Assembly (NCBI RefSeq): GCF_000208865.1
Contig: NC_018397.1
Location: forward strand, 1 to 64,000
Reading direction: 5' to 3'
DNA: 64,000 bases
Origin: Neospora caninum Liverpool
Taxonomy: Eukaryota; Apicomplexa; Conoidasida; Eucoccidiorida; Sarcocystidae
In this document: piece after piece, positions 13,148-25,396 of the stretch
Position numbering within the stretch: the stretch's first letter is position 1
Layout: each line of letters opens with the position of its first letter
Position numbers and translations under genes: made by a program
The notes under the pieces: model-generated
Told to the model about the DNA's origin: nothing
The model's input: the letters and a program-made list of their open reading frames with translations, nothing else
The model's database searches: none

Positions 13148-16100
13148 CTTACACACGTGATTTGCGACGGCCCCTTTCTTCATATAGCCTCCGTGGTATC
13201 CAGTGTAACTGTCTGCGTTCACCTTCGCAACTGCTTTTGACCGCCAGCTGGTGGAGTGTTCGCATGGCGGAAGTGTGCGCCAATGAAGACCTAAACCGTA
13301 AACTCTTTGATGATACTGATACTGCCGATACCGTGTGTTCCTGTGCAGTGGCAGTGCGTCGACAAAACCTTCGCTGACTTCTGGTATGAGTGCAAAGAGC
13401 GCATTGGCATGCACATATATGCTCCGTCTTCGAGGGTTATCGCGGGGAGAGAAGGAACTGACGGATACCGGGAGAGCCTTCCTCGAGACCGTCTGGGCGC
13501 ACGAGATGAAGCTGCAAGCCGCTCAACGCAATCGGTGACCAATATACCCGAAGAACACGCCGGCGAAAAACTTTGGAATTCGGATTCTAGGAGAGCCAGC
13601 AATCGACAGGCATTGGGTTCGCCTGAAGTGCCGACGCGTACGGTTCCGCGCGATACTCTCCGAGAGGAAACTGAGTTGAACTGTACACGATGTGGAGGCG
13701 ACCGTACACGAATGGGCAACAGCTGCTTATGTGGGACCAAGCGACCGGTCCACAGAGCATCTGTGACCCGCGAAGAACTGCAGAGATATTTTCTCGTCTG
13801 TACCCCTCCCCGCCCTTCGCCTTCCCTCGTTCCAGGCTATCGCGAACGCCCAAGTCAGTGTACGTGACGGACACACTCGGTTCTGTTGCATTACTCGTTA
13901 CTTTGCCTTTCGTGCGGCAAAGAAGGCAGCCCCCTGCTCCTTTACTCCAGTGTTTTGGGCATTGGAGACAGAAGACACGTTTTCGGAGGAATGTGGAGTT
14001 CCTTTCCGAGTCCTACACCTAGAGTGTTTGTCTCGACAGAGGATCAGCTGATATCGTGTGTCTGTCGGACTGCCACCCTGCGGGCACACTGGCGATCCGT
14101 TCTGCGCGTCTTCCGTTTCTTTCCACGTGTTTTCTCAGGCGCGAAACCCGTTCCGCATTTGAGTCCTCCGTCGTTGCACAAGACTCCCACGGCGCCCGCT
14201 GCCCAACCGCCAGACGAACACTCGCAGAGCCTTTCGCCCCAGGTGCTGTTGCTCGTAGGGATGCGAGGCGTGGGAAAGAGCGTCTTAGGGAAGTTGGCAG
14301 CCTTGGAGCGAGAGTGGGCCTTTTTCGATCTGGATGTAGTGCTGGAGGCGTGGCTGCGAGACCGCGAAGACGCGATTCGTGCGCCCGTGGATGCAAGGCT
14401 TGGACGACATAGAGCTGTAATCGACCTTTCGGGGACCACAGATGTGTCGCTCCTGAAGCTTAATAGGCTGCGTGGCTTCATCGAGGAGGAAGGGATGCAT
14501 GCTTTCAGAGAAGTCGAAAGTCAAGCTCTTGCGTTTCTGTTGTCGTCCTTGCGGAGGATGCGAACTCAGAACGTCTCCTGTGCACGCAGTGCTGCGGAAG
14601 CTGACGCACGCACCCAGGCTGACGAAGATCTATGTAAAAGTCGACACCAATACCCAAACAGTGAATTGTGCTCGATCTTCAATTCTGTCGACGAAAGGGT
14701 TTCAGAAGCCCAGGCAATGCGTAACCTTGAAAATCCACGGGAGCCTACGGATCGCCTTTCGGTGTCGACTGAGCAACCGATGGGTCGGGTGGACAAGCTC
14801 GTACATTCAGACGCATCACTGCAGGAATTCCTAATGCGATGCGAAGCACTGGGACTTCTCAAATGCCATAGTGGCGGCTGTGTAGTCTCGTGTGGAGGCG
14901 GTGTGGTCGAAGGTGAAGGTGCAATGAAACTTCTAGAAGCCGAACCGCTTGTTGTGTGGGTCAACGCGACGGAGCAGGAAACGGTGGAACGCGCCTTACG
15001 AAAGGAGGTAGGCCGGCATGCATCCAAACTGCATACCAGGAATCTCAGATGTGCCTTCATTGTTGCGAGTCGCCGTAGCGAGTGTTACCAGTCCACGGTG
15101 TACGTCCCTTTTGCCATGAGTGTACAGCTTCTCCCGCAGGACTTGACCACTCTCCACATCCGCGAGTGCTTTCGTGCGCTTTGCGTTACAGGGCCAGGCG
15201 CCATCCTACTTTCAGCCGCCCAAGAAAGCCACCAGGTCGGCCGCTGCTGAAATGGGGTGTATCCCTTCGGACAGCAACGGCGGCGGACAGCAAGGGGGAC
15301 ACAGTGAGCAAGGGACAAGTGTTGCGGTGGCTGCACGCTATCGTGAGAAAGTTCGGCTTCTCTACAGAGAACGAGCAGTGCGATACAAGAAGGTCGCCAA
15401 ATTTGAATTCTGGACTCCGCCTGTCCAGGAGCTTCTGGAAGGGCTTGATTCCTTTGAACTCTCCTGGTGGCCCATGCTGTCGGATTCGAAGACCTCTGTC
15501 CCTCCCTTGGGGCCGCCCGCGGGCACTGCTTCTAACTGTATTCCGTCTGTACCGTCGTCGTCGACTTTTGGACCATCCTCCGAGGTCGACGCCGGGGCCA
15601 GATCGTTTCCCGCCTCTTCCGCCTCCCGCCCCGCACTTCCGCTCCCCCATCTTCCCACTTCTGTCGCCGACCACCTGGCCGTCGCGCACCCGAAGGAGGC
15701 ACAGAGGCTCTCACTGTACCTGCGAGCCGTACACAAAGTGTGGCAACTCTTTCTATTCGCTCTACTGGGCCCACCCTTGCCCGTCACGCCGGCGAGTTGC
15801 TTCGTCGTTTGCGAAGAGGTTCTGAACTGGGCAGCAGGTAAGCAAGGCCGCCACGTTCAGTCTTGCAGCCGGGGCTAGCAGGTTCCTGCTGAGGACTGTG
15901 ACTGCGCTCCAGGTACGGCTCACCGCGTTTCTTCTGGGTCGTTGCTCTCTCCAGGCTCCGAGGCAACTTCTCACAGTCAGGCCGGCGATGGCGCATACTG
16001 TCGGAATCCGCTCGACTCCCCGCCAGAATGCCAAGCTGCTCAAGGGGGAGGCGCTTCAACAGCAGCCGCGCACCACACCAAGCTGACGACGTGGCTGGAG

Positions 16101-19100
16101 GAGAGCAGGTGAGACAATGATCCCTCACGCCGCGCTTACGGCTTTCAAGCGAATCGAAAACCGGCATTCCCCTAGAATGGCGACTATCTCGAGTTTCGCC
16201 GGGATGCACACTTTCCTGTGGATGTTTCGCGCGACACACGCGAGCTCGGGTTGACGGAGAAGCTCGGCAACTGCCGGGAAACCAATCCTAGCTGAACGCT
16301 GTTCACGCGGAATGCTCAGATGCAATTGTGGACATGCACTGGTCATGCACAAAACGGCAGGGGCCAGGCGGACAAACGTCACACGGGCGACGCTGGATGG
16401 CACACGGGTTCATGAACAAATCACCTCCACTGCGCGAGAGCTTCTTCTCGCTTTCGTGTACGTACAGGGGATTCTCGTCTGCTTGTGGAGGAGCGCCCGC
16501 AGAGGGGCGTCACGCTTCGGCGATCAGCAGTCTCTCTACTCCGCTGCCATACTTAAGACGAAAGCGTTGATGTAAACATTAGTTTTGCAGTCTCCTGCTA
16601 CGCTGTCTAACGTCTTTCAAGCTTGTCTTCAGACACGCGCTGAAACAGCGCTGTTACACTTGCCGTCGACAGAGGCGTCAGAACGTTGTCCTTTCGAGAC
16701 GAAAACCGAAAGAGACTTCCGCTTACGTCTTGGCCCCGCACCTCTCTCGTGCGTTGTAACTGCAGATATGTAGACGCCGTGGAGTTGAGGGCAGACTGTT
16801 TGCCAGCATTGGAAGCTATTGAACGCCAGGCGTTTTACCTCAGGTGAGGAGAAGCGGGACGATGCTCTTTAGAGCATCTAGAGACACCCGTACCACGAAT
16901 CGTCGCCTCTCAGTGATTAGTCAGTCATTCGTGCCTGGAGGTGGGCGGGAATCGGGGTGTGAAGCCTCTGAGGTTCTCCATGCTTTGTTATCGGACCTGG
17001 GGAGCACGCATCCGCGATAGTTGCCATGAGATTCAGTTGCCCCTCGTGGTGCGCCAGCTGGGTTCTAACGATGTCAGAAGCCGTGCATGCGAATGTGCGC
17101 CTTCATTCTCAGACTCCTCACTGGCAAACCCCTTATCTTCACCCTGCGCACTCAGCAGGACGGAGGCCGGTTCGGTCCAGGTAACGCATTGTACAAAGAA
17201 GCTCTCGCATTGCTGCTTTCTGGGGTATGCGACGGAAGCGAGAACGGAGCGACGCAGTTGGACGACAGCTTCATACGCAGTGGTGAGGAGGACAAGGCGC
17301 ATTCTTCTCGAGGACGTACCTCACCGACCAGTGGCGGAGAACCCCGATTCCGAGAACCAAATGGAGCAGACCAGGCACGCAGCGGCAGCGTTCGAAACGA
17401 CGCGCGTTCGGCCGATTTTCCAAAAACAGAGCTGACGGCGCCGGTTGGTCACGCTTCGTCTTCCGGCGTTCCCTCGGAATCCCGCTCGGCCACCAACTTG
17501 TCGTTTGCCGAGGAAGAGTTGCACGCGGTCACCGAGGCTGCTGCGTATGTGAGTGCGCTATCCCGAGCCAGCAGACTCGGCTTCGATTGGATCGACGTTG
17601 AAGTCCGGCAGGTGGAGCGACTGCACACACGCGAAGAGCGCGCCGCTGCCGAAACAAGAAAAGAGCTGTGGGCCCGAGCTGCCTGCAGAACGGCCGTGTG
17701 GCGGCCAAGCGAAGAACCGCGCACCAGCCATACAGGAAGGGAGGCAGAATCTTCGCGGTTTGATAGCCGCGCGTCCGCTTCCGCAGATCCCACATCGCGA
17801 CCTGTCCACGCAAGAAGGTTCTCAGCCGTTTCTGAAGACTCGGAAGAGACGACGGAGAATTCACTGCTACGGGGAGCACGGCGACAGTTCGTTGAGGATA
17901 TTATAATGGCCACACCACCGGGAGGGCGATACATCGCTTCACTCCACGTGGCCTGGGTATCCGAAAGAGACTCCGATCCAGTAAAAAGGTTCTACAGGTA
18001 ACGTGAAAGATAATCCAGTGTAATTCAGTTCGATAACTTTTTCGAGGTGCGTTTCGACGTCGAGTCACACCCGATAACTCAGTCGTCCGTCCGTTTCTGT
18101 ATCAAAAGAGGCACGACCCCGTTGGTGATGCAACTCGAAACGGAATAACTAGCGTGCCGGATTGCATGGCGTTCTCATGTCAAAACTCGGGCACTGCACA
18201 CATTTGCGCAAAGGTCGAGGAAAGACACCGTCGCCGAAAACGCAACACGCCCGCTCGTTTTTCAGATCGTGACTCTCTGCGGACCCGAACGCGGCTGCGC
18301 TGGTTTGTGGCCTCCAAGCTCGTACTGACGGAGCCTGAAGTGTGATCAATCTATCGCATGCCTCGCTACGTGCCGCATTGTCCTATCTTTTTCGTTTTCT
18401 CCTGTCCTGTTTCCTCAGGCATTGTCTTTCTTCTGTCGCTTGTTGGTATGCCGACGTGGCGAAGATAGTCCTGGCGCCGCCCCAGTCGAGGCTGCCGGCC
18501 CAGACGCCCCTGCAAGAAAGGACGTCTGCTCTCGAGCCAGGTCTCGTGTCCGCAGGGGAGAGCAAACCGACGAACCTGCAAGTCCCTGTTTTGAGCCAGG
18601 ACGGCGGCGACCCTGGAGAAGGCGAGGAATCTGTCGCATGCTTGCTTAGGTCGTTGGTTATGGGATGTGCAAGTCCCCCGCAGTCTCTGAACACAGACAC
18701 CGCACCCCGGGCCAACGGCGAACAATCGCGGGCGCTGCGTTCGGAAGCCGGAATGCCAAACGGTCTGGAGCTCCTGATACAGCGGCCTCTTATTCTTCTA
18801 CAGAGTGGCGCTGCGGGAAGACTGTCTCGTATCGAAAACCGCTGCTTGACGCCGACTTGCTTGGCAGGACAAGACACCACAAACGTAAGAAGTGTTCCAA
18901 TGCCGCTGTGCACCCATACAAAAAGGTGTCAAAATGGTATCGTTTTCTGGAAATATGCGCACGACACGCAACGACTGGCTTGGCCTCTCCACGAAGTGTG
19001 CACATGGCGTCTCAGGCGCAGTCTGACGTAAGACTGGCAGCTGATTGAGTCAGTTTAAAGCAGTCGGTTTAACACTCCTCTATCTCCGAGCCAGAACCGG

Positions 19101-22100
19101 TGTTTTTTAGGTCACTCGCCCCGCACGACTGCTAAAGCCCAGAAAGCTCCACCGGAACAGGGAGATTTGAAGGTACTCCAACCTGGCAGACGGTTTGCTC
19201 AGCACTCGCATTTCCAGGTCGGCCGTCGATCTTTTTTCTCGCAGGTCTACGGACAATTGAGTGCAACGCGACTATGGGAACACCGGCGGCGTCATTCTTT
19301 GCCGTGCGTCAACTTTTTCCTCTTCGGCTATCCCACGATGTTCTCTCCATCGCCGACCATCCATAACGCCATCTTTAAATGCAAAGGCGCGACCGCCGGA
19401 AGCTGTGCCTTTAGCCTCTTCCCGCCCGCATCTGTGCAGTGGCAAATGCAGCAAATCACGTGTCCGGCACCAGAAGTGGATACGCGCCAGCCGCATGCGT
19501 TTCATGCCGTAGAAGCCACGGCCCCTGTCTCGCGGTGCCGACCAAGCGCAAAATCCCCGGGGCGAGAAACGGACCGCGAAACGGAAACGTATTGCACGCG
19601 GCTGGTTGAACAGATGGCCTGGCAATTCTTGAGAGCCGCGCCTCTGCATACGTTTGGGGGAGCGGCTGTCACGCTTCCCCTCAAGGAAACTCTTGTACCT
19701 CTTTTGAGTCGTGTAGACCCAACAGCGAAAAGAATTAAAGCGGTAAGTGTCCGGCCCCGACTGCAGGAGTTCGGCGCAAGCTCGAAGATGGCACACGGCA
19801 GAGATGGCGGGGAGATGAATGGAGAACTGCTGGTTTCAGCGGCGTGTATCAGGCAGGGGCAACTCAGCGACGGCCACGCGTTTTCTTGATGGCTTGGATG
19901 TTGGTAGCTGTGCTGCGCACCCACGCAATCGTGCAGCAGGTGAATGCAGCTTCGGTAGATAGGATGGCATAAAGCGATGGAGCGCACAGAACATACAGCG
20001 ACCGCGGGTGACGCCACGGCACTGCGACGGCCGTACGCTGGTGCGTTAGCCTGACTCTTGACTGGCCAGTAGTCGACGTCAGGCGACCTGTCACGTGGAT
20101 AACAATCGACCGGCCTTGCGGTGTCGCTTGTCGCGTTTATCAGGTTAACACCGTGTACCGCGACAAAAGGGATGGCCTTCTCTGCGGTATAAACACCGAC
20201 TACGCTGCTATTGTGAAGGCGATTCTCTCTCGATGCGACAAAGTAAGGAAGCTCAGCGGACCATCGTTCATTCCGGTAGACGGCCTGCCACTCTGCACGC
20301 GTGCCCCTGCCTCGCAACGAACTGCGAAACCTGTCAGCGTAGGAGTCGATTGTGTAAGAGCATTCTTCGTGTGGCGTGTCTTCAGCCGCCACAAAGGACT
20401 GCATGTTTTGTTTCGTGTGCATCGTGGTGCAGCTTTCCTTTTCGTCCAGCTTTCTCGTCGTCGGAGCAGGCGGAGCGGCCCGTGCAGCAGTGTGTGCGTG
20501 CTTGAGAATTCGAGAACTTCTGAGGGACTCTGCCGTGAACCAGTCTTCTTCGGAAACACACAGGGATGGTGGTGCTCACGTGCGCTCACAGAAGCATGAT
20601 GCGTGGGGCCGGGAGAGGGGTGGAAAAACGCCAGCCGCCGGGCAGGTGTTCATCTACAACCGGACGCGATCTCGAGCGGAGAAGCTTGCACAGGAATTCG
20701 GAGTGTCCGTTTTCGAGACCCCAGCAGCAGACAAAACGACGCGTCGGTGCCGTGGCAACTGGCACCAAATAACCGTGATTGTAAGGGAGCGGAAACAGAG
20801 TTTCACTCTGTGAAGGAGCGGCCGTTCTCCGCGGGCGGCCAGTCACAAGCGCAGAAAGGAAACGGTTGCGGGCGAATGCATGCCGCTGATTGCTTGCACA
20901 GGGAAGATGCGCTTCCTGGGCAAGCCGGCTTGCCTTGTTGACTGAGGAGGTTCACCAATCCGGCCGCAGCGCACTGATTTTCCTTTCATGTGTCGTTAGC
21001 GCATCAGGCGGGGGCGCACGTAGTAGTTTTCCGTGGTGCCCAAAACCTGTTCATTGCCGAAGCGTGGTTGGTTAATCACAGGAGCAATTCGAGATTATCA
21101 GGATCAGACAGTTTCTGAGAGGATCGACAATCGTGGGTGCATGCGTCAGACCGTCAATACGGCATGAGCGGGTAAATATCGTTGCCCCATTGTGTCCTCT
21201 TGCATTTCTCTACAGGTCGGGACGGTGCCGGGAACGGCCCGTTGCGAGCTTCCAGAAGAGGTGTTTCAGCAGCGGCCCCTCGTTGTTGACATGGCGTATA
21301 ATCCTGTGCTCACGCCGCTCGTTAAGAAGGTATGTGGACCGGAGCGATTGCTGAGGAGGCGGGAAGCCAACCAGTGCCTTGAGTCGGAGCCCCGACGACA
21401 GGAGGTAGCATGAATGGGTTTTTCCTTGGAGTTACGATCTGCATGGACTGATGGCGCTGCGTCACCGACTCGTTGAGGCTGACGCTGAAGTCTGCACAGA
21501 AATCCCCAATGGCAGTTCCTGTCCGGGGTTCTTGCTGTGTATCCGTGGATTAAACCTGCAGCTCAGCAGTGAAGTGTGGACGACAGTTAGGTTTACCAGT
21601 AGAGACAATAAGCCTCACTAGCATCCGTGGAGCAAATAATGACCCGATGAACTCACCCCACAGCGTCAGACGCTCATCCCCAGCAAGACAACTACGTGGT
21701 TCGGCCTGCATTCTGGCTCGGTAGTCTAGATGAAACTTTTTCTCATCGTTGGGGCTGCTGTGCTCATGCCGGAGTCTGGTCAAAGAAATCGATCGACTGC
21801 GGGTGAGACATGTCAGCATCCGTGGGACAGCGTTAACAGGAGTTGGCGTGAATGTTTCCTTCGCTCAGGCCTGCGGCGCGGGGTGTGAGGTGGTCCACGG
21901 GATCGAGCTCTTCGTGTGGCAGGCACTGATTCAGTCTCGCTATTGGGTGACATCCCAAGGACTTGCCGAGGGGAAAGCCGGCGAAAAGCTGCAAGCTTCG
22001 AGCGATTGCCGTGATGGAGATGAATCAGCCTTACACTGTATACGGGGACAGACGGATCAGCTGCAGCAAGTCTTAACCGCGAAGTGGTTAGAGACAGAGG

Positions 22101-22237
22101 AAGGACGCTCATACCGTCCTATCGATCTGAGGCCTACCGAACTGCGGGAGATCCTCAGAAGCGTCGAGGCATTCTACAGGAATGTGATTGATGTCGAACA
22201 ACTTGTCACCCTCCGAGAGGAGAATTTCATTTTTTGA
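3599..22237 (+). CDS. AROM: Pentafunctional AROM polypeptide (shikimate pathway)
   Basis: This gene fuses the five steps that turn DAHP into EPSP, in the fungal AROM order. DHQ synthase shows [15 protein letters not shown], the metal-binding E of GMAEVIK, and the two His of NFGHTIGH and LHGES. EPSP synthase begins at [12 protein letters not shown] across the 7782/8131 junction and later shows [20 protein letters not shown] and [10 protein letters not shown]. Shikimate kinase shows [17 protein letters not shown] and CGGGVV. Type I dehydroquinase shows [12 protein letters not shown] and ADVAKIV. Shikimate dehydrogenase shows [21 protein letters not shown] and [10 protein letters not shown]. Exons read: 3599-4003, 4205-4243 (tentative), 4872-5530, 6010-6153, 6516-7023, 7376-7782, 8131-8335, 9405-9504 (donor inferred), 9891-11182, 11618-12746, 13349-13853, 14139-15007, 15192-15837, 15913-16108, 16766-16843, 17113-17997, 18419-18884, about 19094-19172, 19245-19742, 20144-20353, 20433-20780, perhaps one near 20925-21070, 21216-21329, 21869-22237. 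The start, the second exon and the 20.9 kb exon are the weakest parts. Long hydrophilic inserts separate conserved blocks. Confidence 0.93.
13112..13148. repeat. (TA)n microsatellite in an AROM intron
   Basis: An alternating TA tract lies in the intron between the EPSP synthase exon ending at 12746 and the exon starting at 13349. It is probably length-polymorphic. Confidence 0.9.
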
Positions 22238-23270
22238 CAGTTTGGTAATTGCGACTTTTGAACACCTGTTTGTGCGAGTTCGGAATTCGAGCAGTCTCAT
22301 GCGGCCCAAAGACATTTCCTACTTCAACTGACAGAAGCATGCCAACAAGCTTAACGATTGGAGTGCAAACAGCTCCATCACGCGGAAACCCAACACGCAG
22401 CCTCGAACACAGCCAAAGATGCATCTAGTAAAATGGCTTTCCACGTACATTGCCAGCCTTCCTGAGTCTCTTCTTGTTATTCATACCTTTCCTTTTTTGT
22501 GTCACGTAGACGGTTTCTCTTCACTGATATGGAAAGTTGTAACTCGTCTTTGCTCGTCCACGAAGAGTACTCGTGCCTCAACAGTTAGCGTACATTTACA
22601 CTTGCCGCCCAGTGATAGCTAGATTTTCACAACACCGCGGTAACAGAGGATGTTCCTCAACCGTTCGGCTGCTTGAAACGGCGTGTGCGCCAGCCTGGCT
22701 TCTGGCCATTCGGCATTTCTCCGAATACTTTTGCCGCACGTTTCTTCCTTCTAGTGTGGTCTGTTATGTGTTCGAGTGGAAAGACTCTACGGGTGACGCC
22801 ACGAGCGCTTGCCCCCGTGGAGACAAAAACACTGCCCCTCTGCTGACGTATCCCCTCACGCGCACACAGTCACACGCGCAGAATACGCGTGGGAAATTCA
22901 TCGGCTGACAACAGAAATCTCGTCCGGGAAGCTGTGGCTCTTCACACTCATCCGCATCGAGACAGAATGGAACCGGATCGTCATCGATGGAGACGCATCG
23001 ATGACGATTCTGTTGGGCCCCGCCCGCCCCCCGGTACGGTCCACTGTCCCGCGGTCGCGCCGGTGTCGACAAAACCTGCGTCCGGTGCACCGTGTCTCCC
23101 CTCCCATCTCCCATACTGGCGAAACGGACGGGGGCAAATGGTCCGCTTGCGTCGTTTTTCCGCAGTCAAGCAGAAGCACACTTTTAAAAGTATCTTCATT
23201 CTTCAACTTCCTTCTGGAGCCTCTTCTTGCCACTCCACCCGTAGGGTCCATCTCTTTTTCAGAGAACAAA
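22238..23270. other. AROM to PNP spacer
   Basis: About 1 kb without a supported gene. It should contain the AROM 3' end and the promoter and 5' leader of the purine nucleoside phosphorylase gene on the same strand. No clear motif was picked out. Confidence 0.5.
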
Positions 23271-25396
23271 ATGCAGGGAATGGAAGTTCAGCCTCACATC
23301 AGGCTCCGCAAGGTAAGAAAGAAGGCGACCCTCAGTCAACGGACGTTCACGTCAGGAGACTGACAGTTTTCTGCGTAGCACCGATTCAAGCAAATTGTTC
23401 CGTGAAGGTGAATGTACCCTTCGCGAGTGACAATTTTTCTCAATATTATCGGTCTCAAGCGGCAGAGAACCAAACTGCTCCGTAAACGTTTTCTGTTCCC
23501 TACGCGAGTTTCGAGCGCGGAACTATTGCGTCGAAAGCGGAGTGCTCGACGCACCGTCCGAGTCCGTTGGGGGGTTGCTCTTTCCTCCCCGACCGCTAGG
23601 CATGTGTGCGAGCCCCCTACGTTTGCTTTGTTGTTTTGGGAAATTTCCCAGTATGTTTTTTCGTGAAACCCTCTCCCCAAAGGGAAACAACGCGGTTGAA
23701 ACCCTTTCGAAATAAAAGTGTTTCGGTGCCGTCTCGCGCCCAGAGTTGGTAGCAGCCGCGCGACACTGGGCGTAAAACCCTCTTCGCTTTTTTGACCCGG
23801 GCCCCATGGGCGGGCGGCTGCTTGGGGTGGCCAGAGACGGGGCGGGGCGTCTGAGGCGATGTGTCTGGAAGCGCTCAGGACCTAGTACAATTCTTCGGCG
23901 GAACGCCGATATGCAGTTGCCGTGTGCCTGCTCATCTGCTCTGGATTCAGTCGACTCGTTGCACAGGACGACCCTGCATCTTGTTACTTCACTGGTTGCG
24001 ACGTGTTGTATGCTGGCTAGCCCTGGGTGAGCGATGGTCCATCTCGGCGTTTTGTCACGTGCTCTTTTTGCGTCAGGGCCAGGTGGAGCCGGTGGTTATC
24101 GTGGTTGGGGACCCTGCGCGAACGGAGGAAGTCGCGAACATGTGCGAGCAGAAGGAGGAGTTGGCGTACAACCGTGAATATCGATCTTTCAGAGTCGTGT
24201 ACGACGGCCAGCCCATCACTGTGGTCTCTCACGGTATTGGTTGCCCGGGCACTTCGATTTGCTGCGAAGAATTGATCTACCTGGGTGCTAAGGTGATCAT
24301 TCGCGCGGGAACTTGCGGAAGCTTGAAACCGACGCTGAAGCAAGGAGATGTGTTCGTTCCCTTTGCGTCGGCACAAGAGACCGGTCTCATCACGCACCTC
24401 TTGCCCGCGGGTAAGGGCCGCTTGGCCAACACTGCACGCTTTTGATCCCGGAATTTGCGTACACTTTCACCTGATTTGCCAATACCAACGCTTCTAACGT
24501 TTTTCGTACGTTCAGGGGGGGACATGAGAAGGCGCAAGAACTGATATGCGCCAGGGCACGTGTGCAAAAGTGGATACACCGTGTTTTTCTGTTCTTTTAC
24601 TCGCAGCACTCGTATATGTATAACCTTTCTCTGCATCTATATTGCGTATGTCGTACACTCATGCGTGCGCCCGTGGACGGACCTGACCGTTCACCCATTT
24701 CACGTATATATAGGCTTTTCGCAAATGTGTTAACCTACGTCTCTGCTCGATTTGCGTGTTTTCCACAGGTTTCCCGTGCGTCGCCTCCCCACATGTGTAC
24801 CAAGCGCTGACAAACGCCGCGAAGGAAGCCAACATCGAGGTCGCCTCCGGCGTTGGCCTTACACAGGACCATTTCTACGCGGGCCCTATCCATGCAGCGA
24901 ATTGGGAAATGTGGTCCAAGTGCTGCGATACTATCGACATGGAAACTGGCGGTATCTTCGGTCTTTGCCAAGCACGTGGCATCCAATCGGGCGCCATCCT
25001 TGCTGTAGACGGGTCGCCACTCAAGTGGGACGATGTAAGTTGACAGGCCGAAATTCACGGTCAGGTGTTTCTCGTAGGCGCGTCTAGGATTCCAGGTTCC
25101 TGTACTCGAACCTGCGGGACCGGAGACGTATCTCTGTCCCACTGCTGGCGCAGCGCATTCACATGCAGCCGGTCCACACACACCCGGCCAGCTCGGGGCC
25201 GGAAAAGCGGAATCGTTGCCAGCAGTGCAGTGACACTGATTCTTCGAAAATGGCAATGGAGTCTTCTGGTTCTTTCGTTTGTTTGCAGGGTGACTATGAC
25301 GCAACCGGAGCGACGACGCTGGCTGGCAAACAGAAGATGATCAAGATTGTTCTCAAGGCGTGCGCAAACCTTCGTCGTGAATATCCGGCAAACTAA
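23271..25396 (+). CDS. PNP: Purine nucleoside phosphorylase
   Basis: Cleaves inosine and guanosine phosphorolytically to free base and ribose 1-phosphate in purine salvage, on which these purine auxotrophs depend. Four exons are 23271-23312, 24077-24410, 24769-25034 and 25289-25396, all GT-AG, summing to 750 nt (249 residues). The first exon encodes only MQGMEVQPHIRLRK. The NP-I family is shown by the phosphate loop GDPAR near residue 24, SHGIGCPGTS, RAGTCGSL, the substrate Glu in DMETGG and the acid-side Asp in AVDGSP. Length and start match the Toxoplasma enzyme as I remember it, which is not a database check. Unusual positions are a CCEELIYLG segment and DMETGG, where most relatives have a Met-Glu-Met-Ser-type stretch. 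It lies 1 kb downstream of AROM on the same strand. Confidence 0.95.
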
